From contig NC_061151.1 in assembly GCF_905220365.1 (NCBI RefSeq), positions 5,016,197-5,080,196 of the forward strand: a DNA stretch of 64,000 nt, given 5' to 3'. The notes beneath the pieces are model-generated. The model was not told where the DNA came from. It ran no database searches and was given only the letters and a program-made list of their open reading frames with translations. Each line of letters starts with the position of its first letter. Position 1 is the first letter of the stretch. The translations under genes were made by a program, and so were the position numbers. Of this stretch, positions 22,140-32,830 are shown piece by piece. This stretch comes from Vanessa cardui (taxonomy: Eukaryota; Arthropoda; Insecta; Lepidoptera; Nymphalidae).

Positions 22140-22292
22140 TAGGCCACCTGAAGTTTAGTGGATCATATGCCTATAAAAATTAAGACTTTAAGTAAGTTAA
22201 TTATTCTTTCCATCGCCAATACACCACCAACCTTGGGTCCAAAGATACACAATATACAATACTAAGTATGACTATATCTGGATGGGACCAAC
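22140..22292 (-). repeat. GGTGGCCCATATGCTCGT-family remnant
   Basis: In reverse: AGGCCACCTGAAGTTTAGTG, AATACACCACCAACCTTGGG and ATACAATACTAAGTATGAC. Confidence 0.5.
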
Positions 22293-22442
22293 CCAGGCGG
22301 GTTTAAAACCCCAAGTAATTACATTTAAATGTTATGTATGCAACCTTACATCATATACATAAGAAGATAAGTGCGCAATACGATTGTATTAAGGCATCTG
22401 ACCCTGAAATATATATTATGATATATATTATTTACAATCGTA

Positions 22443-22702
22443 CTGTACGATACAACTTAGATGTAGCATCCGCACATTCAATAAAACCGATTACTGCCGA
22501 TTTACATAACCAATAGAAACAGCTCCCTGTCGCGTCATTCGACGCTATTCGTCGCTATAGATCGCGTCCGTTCAACCCGAGGAAGCAAGTGCAAGTAAAT
22601 TGACAAATATATTATTATTAGGTCATATGATATTACAAGTTAAAACGTTTGTGTAAAGATCATATTCACATAAGCAATAAATATCGATAATTCGGAATAG
22701 CG
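22443..22702 (+). mobile_element. TA-flanked MITE, copy 2, right end lost
   Basis: CTGTACGATACAACTTAGAT, ATTCGACGCTATTCGTCGCT and GGTCATATGATATTACAAGT. It stops at the internal AGCG|TA, exactly where copy 3 begins. Confidence 0.75.
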
Positions 22703-22704
22703 TA

Positions 22705-23042
22705 TAGTAAGACACAAATTAGATGTAGCATCGGAAAATGCAATGGAATGAAAATAAAACCGATTAGTGCCGATTTACACAACCAATAGAAATAGTTCCC
22801 TATCGCGCCATTCGACGCTATTCGTCGCTATAGATTCACACGTCAGAGAAAGCAAGTGCATGTACATCGACGCGTCAAATTGACGAATATATTAGGTCAT
22901 ATGATATTACACGTTATTACGTTAGTGTAAAGATCATATTCACATAAGAAATGAATACTGATAATTTGGGATAGCGTACTCAATTCGGATGTGATCGGTT
23001 TTACGAATTTTGTCGATGCTACATCTAAGTTGTGTCGCACTA
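22705..23042 (+). mobile_element. TA-flanked MITE, copy 3, full length
   Basis: TAGTAAGACACAAATTAGAT at the left and GTTGTGTCGCACTA at the right, with TA at 22703-22704 and 23043-23044. 338 bp. Confidence 0.85.
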
Positions 23043-23269
23043 TATGTGGTTACTATATATGGTTAAGGTACAGGATTACATTGTAGTCGATGACTGCATT
23101 CAATGCGACAGGTTTTGTAAAGGTTACGAGGCTTTTAATCAGCGGAAGTCGAAATTGGACAAAAATAATAAATCGTATATATATAAACAAAAGAAAAACA
23201 ATCGTAAATATTTATTGATACTTGAATTAATAAAATATATTTTGTCTTATGTGTATTTTTTTATAAACA

Positions 23270-23551
23270 AACAACAACATCCTGTAAATTTCCCACTGCT
23301 GGATCTACTTTCCCTTTGGGGAGAAGATTTGAAGCATATTATACCACACTGCTCCAGTGTGAATGACTAGATTCATATGTGGCAGAATTTCTTTGAAAAT
23401 AGACACATGCAGGTTTCCTCACGATGTTTTTTGAGCACGAGTTGAGTTAAAAACACAAATTAAGCACATGAAAATTCAGTAGTGTTAGATCTGGATCACC
23501 AACAATTATCGGTTAAGATGTACGCTTTCTAACCACTGGGCCATCTCAGCA
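23270..23551 (-). mobile_element. Metulj-type SINE
   Basis: Tail side CAACAACATCCTGTAAATTT; head side AACCACTGGGCCATCTCAGC. Small internal deletions. Confidence 0.8.
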
Positions 23552-23705
23552 TACATAGGGACTGACAACTGTAAGCGACTTTTTTTTTTTTATACAATGT
23601 AAGGATTATAAGTTAAATAAACGTTCACAGTCTTCCAACAGTTTACAATACACGACATAGATTATAATCTAACAGTATCTACAATTTTACGGTGACTTAC
23701 ATATT

Positions 23706-23965
23706 ATATAGTAGCTGTGCCCGCGACCTTCTACGCGTTTGAATTTAACAAAAACATATTGTAGCCTAAGTAACTCCTTATTATATCAGTTATCTGCCAG
23801 TCAAAGTCCCGTCAAATCGGTCCAGCCGTTCCAGAGATTATACGGAACAAACAGACAGATAGACAAAAATAATAAAAAATATTATTTTGGTAAATGTACC
23901 GTGTGTACATATGCATTGTGTAAAAATGGCTATTTTAATATTGCAAACAGACACCCCAATTTTAT
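23706..23965 (-). mobile_element. Helitron-like family 3 (TCTATACATATAATAAAATTGG type)
   Basis: In reverse: GTAGCTGTGCCCGCGACCTT, AGTAACTCCTTATTATATCA and CCGTCAAATCGGTCCAGCCG. Confidence 0.65.
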
Positions 23966-24284
23966 TATATGTATAGAAACAATAATTTATAAACGTTTGA
24001 TAGACTTTTCAATTTTTCCTAACATTAATTGACTTTTACGAAAACAACGGACATGAATGTTTAAAATGTTTTTGTTTTTAAAAAGACATCGATTAAATGT
24101 CAAAGAAATATATTATTGAATATATATTTTACTGTAATTAATAAAAATATCGTTAAAAAAAATAACAGGATGTATATTATATTAATGATTTTAATTGTAT
24201 AGTTTAAAAGTGAAATTTCAAGGCCGATTAATTATGCTACGTAGTAAAACGATTCTTAATAATAAACTGCTGTTTGAAGTGTGG

Positions 24285-24512
24285 TAGGTAGATGAGCACA
24301 TGGGTCATGGGTTGGTCACCGTCGCCCCAAGACATTGGGACCATAAGAAATATAAACGTTTATTACAATAATAATACGCCACCAACCGTGGAGACTGACT
24401 TACTAACCCTTCAAATTAGAACACAAGAATACTGTACTGCTGGTTGGTGGTAGAATATCGGATGAGTTGGTGGTATCTGACCAAACAGGCTTCCTTTTAC
24501 CACATATAAATT
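24285..24512 (-). repeat. GGTGGCCCATATGCTCGT-family repeat
   Basis: In reverse: TACGCCACCAACCGTGGAGA, ACTTACTAACCCTTCAAATT and GTGGTAGAATATCGGATGAG. Confidence 0.65.
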
Positions 24513-24770
24513 ACGTTATACAACAACAAACTTTGAATCAAAAATAATTAAATTTTGTACAGGAACTCCTTATGGAACATAGGTTTATAACCATATAGAT
24601 AGGCCAAAGATTATATTTTAAATATTAATTATATGCGACAACTGTTATGAGACGTAAATTAATGAAAGGAATTATATAAATATTTTTTTTCTTTATACGT
24701 TTTTGATCTTGTAAAAAAGTAAAAGGCAAAGATCTGATCTTATTCTACCGTTCTATTGCAATCTAGATTG

Positions 24771-24966
24771 TACAGTCAGAGTAAGAAAACCTTCGTCAGT
24801 TTTCAAATTCCTTTATCAAGTCTTAAACTCTTAGTACCTTTTGAATCTAAACATCGAATTATTGTGACACAATATGTAATTGTCGATCGGTAAAGCAGAT
24901 AATCGCTCACACTGAGCACACGAAAATAGATCTTGAGGTGACGAACCTTTTCTTAGCCCGACTGTA
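24771..24966. mobile_element. MITE-like element, TACAGTC...GACTGTA family, copy 1
   Basis: Ends TACAGTCAGAGTAAGAAAAC and (reverse) TACAGTCGGGCTAAGAAAAG then GTTCGTCA are inverted repeats. 196 bp. Copy 2 is at 56553-56722 in the opposite sense. Confidence 0.7.
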
Positions 24967-25524
24967 CATTCGTTTTGGACTTACAAGCATTTTATAGTCT
25001 TATGAAAATATAAGATTAACACTTACTGTTTCGGAATGTACCACCAACAACAGGAAGTCAAGTTAAATTTAATTTTAGCATTTAAATTATATATAATTAT
25101 AATTATTATGTACAATTGAATTTACATATCCTGCATATAAGCAAATTTTAAGTTTATCATTTTAGAATCTTTTATAGAAAAGTATGTTTTATATATATAT
25201 ATCTTTCTAAAATTAGATTTTAATTAGTAATTAAGATTAAAAAATATAAACGTCTGTATGTATAGGATTATTATAGAACTGTATACATTACTCCAGAAAG
25301 GATACATTAATTTTGCAGAATAGGAAACTCGGAGTTGAGTCGAACAATTAGTTTCAGACCGTAATAGCTGAGTGGTTTCAAAACCTGGGGCACTATTGGG
25401 CTCATGTGCTAATTTGTATTTATAATTGAAGCCTTTAAGTGGCTGTCGAATATAAACTACGTGTATTAGCCACGTGCATCATGACAGTCCGACTTCTCCT
25501 CAAAAGGAAAAGGAGGACTTTTCC

Positions 25525-25809
25525 CATGGTTTGATTTAGGGGAGGCAATCAGGGCGACTGCCCTGAAACTTGCACGTGAGATAATAAGAGTGATTCCGAT
25601 TAATTTGTTTGATACAGTCAAATTCTAATTATGTTATTAATTAATATTTCAAAAATTACCGATATGAGCTAACAAATTATAGCCTACTGATTAAATGTAA
25701 AATATTCTGTTTTATTTATAATATAATTATTAGGATCATCACTGTTCTGTTAGTCTAGGGCATCTACACCCTTGTAGCCCAGAATACCAGACCTTTAAAT
25801 CTGACTCTG
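25525..25809 (-). mobile_element. hAT-like MITE, second copy, decayed
   Basis: Reverse orientation: right end reads, on the minus strand, CAGAGTCAGATTTAAAGGTC; left end CATGGTTTGATTTAGGGG. Flanks ACTTTTCC and ACTTAGTC agree at 6 of 8 positions. Confidence 0.75.
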
Positions 25810-26236
25810 ACTTAGTCCATCAGTCAGATTTTAACAGGCTCTTGCTTATGTTTAATAGGACTTAATAATTGAAAGACAAATAAGAAAATGGTCACCACTG
25901 ATATTGGGACTGGAAAAGTGAGGTCTAGTCCAATATTGGTGGATAATTTTCCTTTAAAAAAACTAACTAAATCACTAAAGTTTTGGCTTGTTGCTGAGAA
26001 CATATGGATTATTTAGACAAGTAGCAAATAACATACAAACTCATTTTGTTTATTTATTTGAATGATGTAATCTATGTTATTGTTGTTACAGTTAAAACCA
26101 CGTAATTAAATTATATGTAATAATATCTGCATGGATAAAATGTCTCAGTGGAGTGGTTTAAAAGCAGGAAATAATACAAGGCTGTGTATTCAAGAGCTTG
26201 ATACATATTTATTTCAGCATTGACATTAATAAATAA

Positions 26237-26727
26237 CAAATAAACTATATAAATATAGTGTTTATGTTGTGTCTGTGCGAATAGTCCCGAATTTAAAATT
26301 ATAATTTTAAATTTACTTGATGGTAGGGCTTTGTGCAAGCCCGTCTGGGTAGGTACCATCCACTCATCAGTTATTCTACCGCAAAATAACAGTACTCAGT
26401 ATTGTTGTGTTCTGGTTTGAAGGGTGAGTGGACATAACATCTTAGTTCCCAAGGTTGGTGGCACATTGACGATGTAAGGAATAGTTAATATTTCTTACAG
26501 CATCATTGTCTATGGGTGATGGTGACCACTTACCATCAAGTGGCCCATATGCTCGTCCGCCAACCTATACCATAAAAAAAAGATTCAAAATATAAAAACT
26601 ACCGTCGGTTCGAAATGTAGAGATGACTTAGAAAGAAACTAAGTAGTAACTCTTTTCCAAATAAACTATATAAATATAGTGTTTATGTTGTGTTTGTGGG
26701 AATAGTGCCGAATTTAAAATTGGAATC
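26237..26727. repeat. 66-bp direct repeat flanking a LINE-like insertion
   Basis: AATAAACTATATAAATATAG and about 45 further bases occur at 26237-26303 and 26661-26727 with few mismatches. Confidence 0.8.
26316..26580 (+). repeat. GGTGGCCCATATGCTCGT-family repeat, near full length
   Basis: TTACTTGATGGTAGGGCTTT, GGGTAGGTACCATCCACTCA and GCTCGTCCGCCAACCTATAC then CATAAAAAAA. Confidence 0.75.
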
Positions 26728-26860
26728 AAAATATTCTTTATTCAAATAGGCTTGTTTTATAACTACCGTCGGTTCGAAATGTAGAGAAGAATTAGCAAGA
26801 AAATCAGTAGTTACTCTTTCCTAACATTTTAATTATAGAGTATGTTAGTAAACAAGGATT
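26580..26860 (-). repeat. Two LINE 3'-end fragments in a local duplication
   Basis: CTACCGTCGGTTCGAAATGT occurs at 26600 and again near 26763, each followed by a decayed TAGTAGTTACTCTTT-like segment. Between them is a 66-bp repeat (26661-26727) that also occurs at 26237-26303. Confidence 0.6.
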
Positions 26861-27242
26861 AATTACCAATAGGACAATCTATGGGGTTAGTAATGCTTTG
26901 TTCGTCTGGTGTTTAGGTTAGGTCTGGAGTTTGAATCCAGGGAAAACCATATTATCCTGTCCTTACATCGACCTAGCTCTCAATTATCTGGCGAGTAACG
27001 TGTGGCAAAGATTTGTGTTTTCATTTACGGAATAGAGGGTGAATAGGGGGGGGGCGGTAACAACTGGCTTTTATGAGGGAACGTAACCTTTACCAATTGG
27101 CTGATTTATCATTTGCCTTAAATTAAAAAAATATATATTTTGCATACATCGTGTTTGTACATGGCTGGTGTGATGCAGTTTGGTTGATGTGATCCGGTTG
27201 ACTAACAAATACAATTTCTTTTGAATTATATGTATATGTAGG

Positions 27243-27425
27243 CTAACGAGCAAATGGATCGACTAATGGTAGGTGGTCAATATTATCACATCAAAAATCG
27301 TGCTGTATAACAAACCTTGGAAATGATGATGGTATGACCCTTGCCTGTAGTTATACTAGCTTACCCTTCTAACTAGAAAAAAACCAATACTGAGAAATAC
27401 TCTTTGGCGGTAGAATAAATTTAAT
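27243..27425 (-). repeat. GGTGGCCCATATGCTCGT-family remnant
   Basis: In reverse: TAACAAACCTTGGAAATGAT, GCTTACCCTTCTAACTAGAA and TCTTTGGCGGTAGAATAAA. Confidence 0.55.
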
Positions 27426-27667
27426 TTCCATTAATTTACTGTTTATTCGATAAGCGAGGTAAAAGAATTAAACTAGTCTTGTTTGATTAAAACATTTATA
27501 ATACGTAGCAATTATTAATGTAAGAAAAAAATGAAATAATGTAAATATTTTATATAAAAATATTCTTAATAATTGTGTTTGTTTTTGTACCGTGTAATTA
27601 TTTACTTATTAACAACTAAACTTCTTTAATACTGTATGATATACGATATTGACCTTAATAACTATAA

Positions 27668-27905
27668 TAATAAGAAATAATATACATTGAACAACATCAC
27701 ATACATTACTCTGATCCCAATGTAAGTAGCTAAAGCACTTGTGTTATGGAAAATCAGAAGTAACGACGGTACCACAAACACTAGACCCGAGACAACATAG
27801 AAAATTAATGTACTTTTTCTACATGGACTTGGTCGGGAATCGAACCCTAGACCTCGGAGTGGCGTACACATGAAAACCGGTGTACACAACACACAAGCAC
27901 AGATG
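27668..27905 (-). mobile_element. tRNA-derived SINE, second family
   Basis: In reverse: ACAACATCACATACATTACT, GGTCGGGAATCGAACCCTAG and CATGAAAACCGGTGTACACA. Confidence 0.75.
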
Positions 27906-27907
27906 TT

Positions 27908-28338
27908 ATCAATTATAAAATTTATTCGATTTACCTATCAAAATAGCGTATCAAATCAAAGTGAGATACGAAGTTATCCTTACGGAATCATACTGCTGGT
28001 TGGATATTAACAATTAATAAAGCAAGCCAAATATACATATATACTGTATCCATGTGATTGGTAATGTAGGAAAACCTCGTGAGGAAACCTGACCCCACTA
28101 ACAATCATGAGCAGCTTGGCGAAATAACGTCCTTATCTTCTTAATAAGGTGAGAAGGCTGATTCTGACAATGAGAGATTGTTACTTTATATAATTTAGCT
28201 CCATAGAGATTTCCGTGACCTTGAATTACCTTTAAGATTAACTTAATTTAGAGTTACTGTACGCTTTTGATTTCCTGGCAGCATCACAATTAAACTTGTG
28301 TTAATTTTCTATTTATAAATTAAATTTAAATTTGAAAT
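27908..28338. other. AT-rich intergenic, no feature recognised
   Basis: A weak SINE-like scrap (GGAAAACCTCGTGAGGAAAC near 28070) is all I see. Confidence 0.5.
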
Positions 28339-28800
28339 GCTGCTAGCATTCTTGTTACCATTCCACGCGGTCAAGATTTATACAGTAACTAGTTATAGTT
28401 CATATTTTAATATAATGCTTAAATTAAATGTTATTAATTCTTATGCTAATAAACATTTAATTTATTTATAAATTAAATCAAAATAATTATTATTTACGAC
28501 CAATAAACGCAAATTTTAGTCATGTTCAAGAAAGATGCACAAGCAACTTCGTCTTACGTCAAATTACTTTTTTGTCCCATTCCCTTGGCCCTCGAAGAAA
28601 CGGGACAAAAAGCTTCATCAAAATTATAACACCTCGCCTTATTGCGTCCACTGGAGACAGGAGGGCTGGTTCGTTTGCCCAGAGGATCGGAATTGGGATT
28701 CAACGGGGAAACGCTGCTAGCATTCTTGCCACCTCCACGCAGTCAAGATTTATACAGTAACTAGTTTTAGTTCATATGTTAATAATTTGATGAAATCATA
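28339..28800 (+). pseudogene. LINE-derived coding fragments, partly duplicated
   Basis: A frame near 28640-28735 reads GDRRAGSFAQRI, then IQRGNAASILAT, which I take to be the C-terminal end of a LINE protein. The segment CTGCTAGCATTCTTG...CAAGATTTATACAGTAACTA occurs twice, at about 28339-28412 and 28708-28780. Confidence 0.5.
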
Positions 28801-29214
28801 AAAATATATCATTAATATTGCACTGTTATTAATGAAACATTGTCACTCAAAACACAGTAAACAAAAATCGTAAATTTAGAGAACAATTCAAGGCGCCCCA
28901 CATGCTATCTGTACCGTGAATGATGCTGTTCATTCAGTCTATTGTGACGTCACGATTCATTGAACCGTCAACAAAAAAGTTGGACATTGTTTTTTTTATG
29001 TGAACGAGTATTGGTGCTGGAAAATCAATTGCACAGGGTTAAATGTATTGAGCCTTTTTTTAAGTAATCTATGTGTTTTGTTTTATCTATACTAATATGT
29101 ATATTCATAATATTGATCACTTAAAATTTGTGATAATCATTCTAAGTGCACAAGAAGTGAGGATAAGCTTATAACGCCAAGTTTCCGACTTTGCAAAGTC
29201 AATAAATCATTCTT
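28801..29214. other. AT-rich intergenic, no feature recognised
   Basis: Contains GTGACGTCAC-like text (TGTGACGTCACGATTC) near 28945 but no coding frame. Confidence 0.5.
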
Positions 29215-29540
29215 GTTGCAAGGTATCCGTTTGTATAATAAAATTCCACAGACATTTTTATCTTTGCCGTTTCATAAATTTCAATTATTTGTAAAAAATA
29301 CATTGGTGAAGAAGGCATATTATTCAGTGCAGGATCATGCAGACGATAAAAAAGCGTAGAATATATAATTGTGTTTAACTAACATGACTGTTAGTTACCT
29401 ATTTTTAAATGGTGAAAAACTTCTGAGTTTATTACCGGCTCTTCTTCCGGTGGTAGATTCACTTAAAATAGTTGTTAAATGATTCGAAAGTGATTGTAAA
29501 AACCTACCTGAATAAAGTATATTTTGATTTTGATTAATTT
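29215..29540 (+). pseudogene. LINE 3' end with reverse-transcriptase C-terminus
   Basis: One frame reads GIRLYNKIPQ, then LPFHKFQLFVKN and KKAYYSVQDHADDKKA before a stop. This is the C-terminal layout of many non-LTR reverse transcriptases. The conserved 3' segment TCTACTTTCCGA-like region is decayed here, and the tail is TTTTGATTTTGATT. 5'-truncated. Confidence 0.7.
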
Positions 29541-30079
29541 CGTGCAAGTCTGCGATAGACTCGATCAAAACCTATCCACAATTATAAATCGTTAAAATAT
29601 AATAATTTTAAGTCGACAACATATATCCGTAAAATTCGTATAATCGAAATATTTTGGTAATAAATCCATGACATTCAATGACATGAAAGTTCAACGGGCC
29701 GGCCATGTTTGACGTTTACGGGTGCGTTCAGTGTGTGCAAAGAATTATTATTGTTAGATTTCACCACTTAAACAAAAAAAAAATATAGATTTTTATGAAC
29801 GTAACGCTTATAAAAACATTATATTAGAAGTTATTAAATTTGTTTTATTCATTTCAAGCAAAGCCGGGTTGTAATTTTGTTTAGTATAATCTATTAATTA
29901 GCTTGTAAATTTGAACGCGTGAATTTAGGTCACAATATGTAAAAATTGGCTTGGAATTTGTGGTGTGTTAGTAAATAAATATTTTACTTAAGCGATCGTC
30001 AATTGATTACAAATTATCATTTAACATAATTAAGCAACTCAATCTAGAACAATATTGAGAAACAAATGAAGTATACTAA
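29541..30079. other. AT-rich intergenic, no feature recognised
   Basis: No repeat or coding signal seen. Confidence 0.5.
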
Positions 30080-30539
30080 TCTATATTAATTTTATAAATG
30101 TGAAACTCTGTCTGTCTGTGGCTCTTTCACGACAAAACGAAGAGTCGAGATGGCCCAGTGGTTAGAACGCGTGCATCTTAACCGATGATTGCGGGTTCAA
30201 ACCCAGGCAAGCACCGCTGATTCATGTGCTTAATTTGTCTTTGTTATTCATCTCGTGCTCAAAGAAAACATTGTAAGGTAACCTGCATGTGACAAATTTC
30301 GTAGAAATTCTGCCACATGTGTATTACACCATCCGCATTGGAACAACGTGGTTGGATATGTTCCAAACCTTCTATTCAAAGGGAGAGGAGGCCTTTAGCC
30401 CGGCAGTGGGAATTTACAGGCTGTTGTTGTTGTTGTGAATTTGATGAAATTTGTTGTGAAGCAAACTCGATCTTCAAGGAAGGACATAGGGTACGTTTTT
30501 GCCTAGTAAAACTCGAGAGAAGCCGATGACCACAACTAG
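30080..30539 (+). mobile_element. Helitron-like family 1, interrupted by a SINE
   Basis: TCTATATTAATTTTATAAAT after an A at 30079; CTAG at 30536-30539 before a T. The SINE occupies 30140-30437. Confidence 0.85.
30140..30437 (+). mobile_element. Metulj-type SINE inside a Helitron-like element
   Basis: AGAGTCGAGATGGCCCAGTG to CAGGCTGTTGTTGTTGTTGT. Helitron-like sequence lies on both sides (30080-30139 and 30438-30539). Confidence 0.85.
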
Positions 30540-30781
30540 TATTTAACGTAGCATACTTTACCGCGACGTGTTTCAATTAAATTTTTTACAGAATATCTCT
30601 GAAAAAGATAATTTATATTAAATTCAAATTTCTTTGATCACCAAAGAAGTATAACACTGACTCATTGAAAATCAAAGTTAAAGATACTAAATGTTTCGAA
30701 AAGAAAATAATAATCTGAGAACTGGCGAAAGAAACTCAGAGGGTTTTTTCATCTATTTTTGTAAACGTTTTCGACTTGTAT

Positions 30782-30957
30782 TGATAATTCATCTAGTGTT
30801 TAGTGGTGACGGAAAACATCGTAAGGATACCTGCCTTGACCATTAATGAAATTCTGCTACAAGTGTCTGTAAACGTAATGGCAGAATAAGCTTCAAACAT
30901 ATCCTTTAAGGAACTGCTCTGGCCTTAGTCCAGTAGTGGAACACTAACAGGCAACGA
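30782..30957 (+). mobile_element. Metulj-type SINE, 5'-truncated and diverged
   Basis: TAATTCATCTAGTGTTTAG, GAAAACATCGTAAGGATACC and CAGTAGTGGAACACTAACAG. Confidence 0.6.
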
Positions 30958-31261
30958 AGCCATCCTTTATTTCCAAAAATATGCTATCATCTATGAATAC
31001 TTTTAGTGTTTAAGAAAATTTTCCGGCATTATCTGAGATCCTGTTGTTAATGTATATCTTGTTGTATATGTTTTTCTTATAAAAGAGTTACTGACATTAT
31101 GCAGGGCATATTATAGTGCAGAAGTTCTCAAGAACTCACAGAATCAACGGCATCATCTGCTTTCTCAGGCACACTTCCATCTTCTACTCTCCAAGCTGTT
31201 ACTGAACCTTTGGTACAGAACCTTGGGAGTTGTAGCCCTATAACAAACGACTGGACTAATA

Positions 31262-31506
31262 ACTTTTATTGGTGATGGGGCCACTAATCAGATATGCTAT
31301 TGCCAAACAACGGTACTTGGTATTGTTGTGTTCCAGTTTGAAGGGTGAGTAAGCCAGTGCAACTACAGGAACAAAGGACGTAACATCTTAGTTCCCAAGG
31401 TTGGTTGAACATTGGTGATGAAAGGAATGGTTAATTTTGATTTTTATGGGCAGTGGCCACTTAACTACAGGTGGCCCATATGTTCGTCCAACTCTCACCA
31501 TAGAAT
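31262..31506 (+). repeat. GGTGGCCCATATGCTCGT-family repeat
   Basis: CTTGGTATTGTTGTGTTCCA, TAGTTCCCAAGGTTGGTTGA and CAGGTGGCCCATATGTTCGT. Confidence 0.7.
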
Positions 31507-31879
31507 AGCGTAAAAAAATTAGATACATGATGGACGTCGTAAATTCTCTTCTGCAATACAAATATCGGACGGATAATGGAGCGTTACCCCAAAGTATGCC
31601 GTAAGAAATAAAACGGTGAAAGGCAGTTAATACAACAACAGATTTCGCCAAAGTCATGTGCAATGAGGTATACTGCGAGCGATTTATTGGATGTGACGGA
31701 TGGCGTTATTGCCTAATCTTTGATCTCAAATCAATGTTCCACACATTCGAAAATGTTGATGACTTGTTCTTGAGGTTGATAATCGGATTTGCAGAGGTAA
31801 TGTTTTGTAATTTTCGAGACTGTTTTAAAGTGTCTTCGAAACACGAAATACCTATTTGATTTTTAGATTTTTTGCTATA

Positions 31880-32130
31880 GTTTGGCGAACATATGGGCTA
31901 CCTGAAGGTAAGTGGCCAGACCCCCATAAACAATGGCGCTGTAAAAAACATTAATTCCTTACACCCCCAATGCGCCATCAATCTTGTGAACTAACATGTT
32001 TAGTCCCTTGTGCCTGTAGTTACACTGGCTCACTCACCCTTCAGACTGGAATACAACAATACTATCTACTATTGTTAGGCCGTAAAATATCTGATGAGTG
32101 GATTGTACTTACTTAAAGGCCACCAAAACT
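31880..32130 (-). repeat. GGTGGCCCATATGCTCGT-family repeat
   Basis: In reverse: CGAACATATGGGCTACCTGA, ACTGGCTCACTCACCCTTCA and CTGATGAGTGGATTGTACTT. Confidence 0.7.
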
Positions 32131-32289
32131 ATGTTTTTTTATCTTTTTACACTCGAGCTTTGTTTTTAGGCATGTGCGATATTCGAATTTTGTGACATCG
32201 GTTGTGTAACGGATATTTGAATTAAATAACGGTGTTGACATCCAATTTCAGATATCGCTGTCTTTGTTTAACTTAACATTGTACGATAT

Positions 32290-32367
32290 GTGAGAAAGAG
32301 ATGAAGCATGAATGAAGGATGTGATAACGAAATTGGTTTAACATTCGTTTCATCTCTTTCTCGCAAA
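32290..32367. repeat. Imperfect inverted repeat around GAGAAAGAGATGAA
   Basis: TGTGAGAAAGAGATGAAGCA near 32290 pairs with TTTCATCTCTTTCTCGCA ending at about 32364. Confidence 0.7.
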
Positions 32368-32535
32368 TTCTGTAAAGCTAATAGAGATAGGGCGAACATT
32401 TCATGATTTTAATGTTATCGTACTTTGAATGCTTTGACGTACCAAAATGATATTCATAGTTTTGTTAGATGCGCTGAAAATATTTATAGTTTTTTATATA
32501 CATCATAATCTTGGCCGGAAGACATTCACTGCTGG

Positions 32536-32709
32536 TCAAAAATATGCCCAAATGATCTCTACAATGGCATCTTGTGCTATCTGCATACAATGCCTTCTTG
32601 CGACCCTTACAAGATCGTCAGTTTTTTTCGACCATGCTAAGTTTTCTGGTGGTCCTTCGAGAACTTTTTGTCCCAGTGGTTCAGTTCTATGAGCTATGGG
32701 TACAAACAT
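32536..32709 (-). CDS. Short coding-like ORF of unknown origin
   Basis: A minus-strand frame of 57 codons (ATG at 32707-32709, TGA at 32536-32538). The first few codons lie in a SINE, so the original reading probably began further right. The central part reads EPLGQKVLEGPPENLAWSKK and then VRVARRHCMQIAQDAIVEII, with amino-acid use more like a real protein than its AT-rich surroundings. It may be a decayed piece of a host gene or of a mobile element. I do not recognise it. Confidence 0.3.
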   Translation of the reverse strand: MFVPIAHRTEPLGQKVLEGPPENLAWSKKTDDLVRVARRHCMQIAQDAIVEIIWAYF

Positions 32710-32830
32710 GGCAGAATAAAATTGAAATTAGACTCATACAGATTTCATCGTGAACGTCAAATTATAAACGCAAATTAAGCACATGATAATTAAGTGTTGT
32801 TTTTATGGATTTGAACCGGCTGTACCTTTA
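32700..32830 (-). mobile_element. Metulj-type SINE, truncated and diverged
   Basis: In reverse: CATGGCAGAATAAAATTGAA, TAAACGCAAATTAAGCACAT and a decayed B box in TTTGAACCGGC. Confidence 0.6.

Noticed and set aside
23032..23370. 112-codon + strand ORF, the longest in the window
   Set aside because: It starts in the end of a MITE, crosses AT-rich DNA and ends in a reverse SINE; a chance product.
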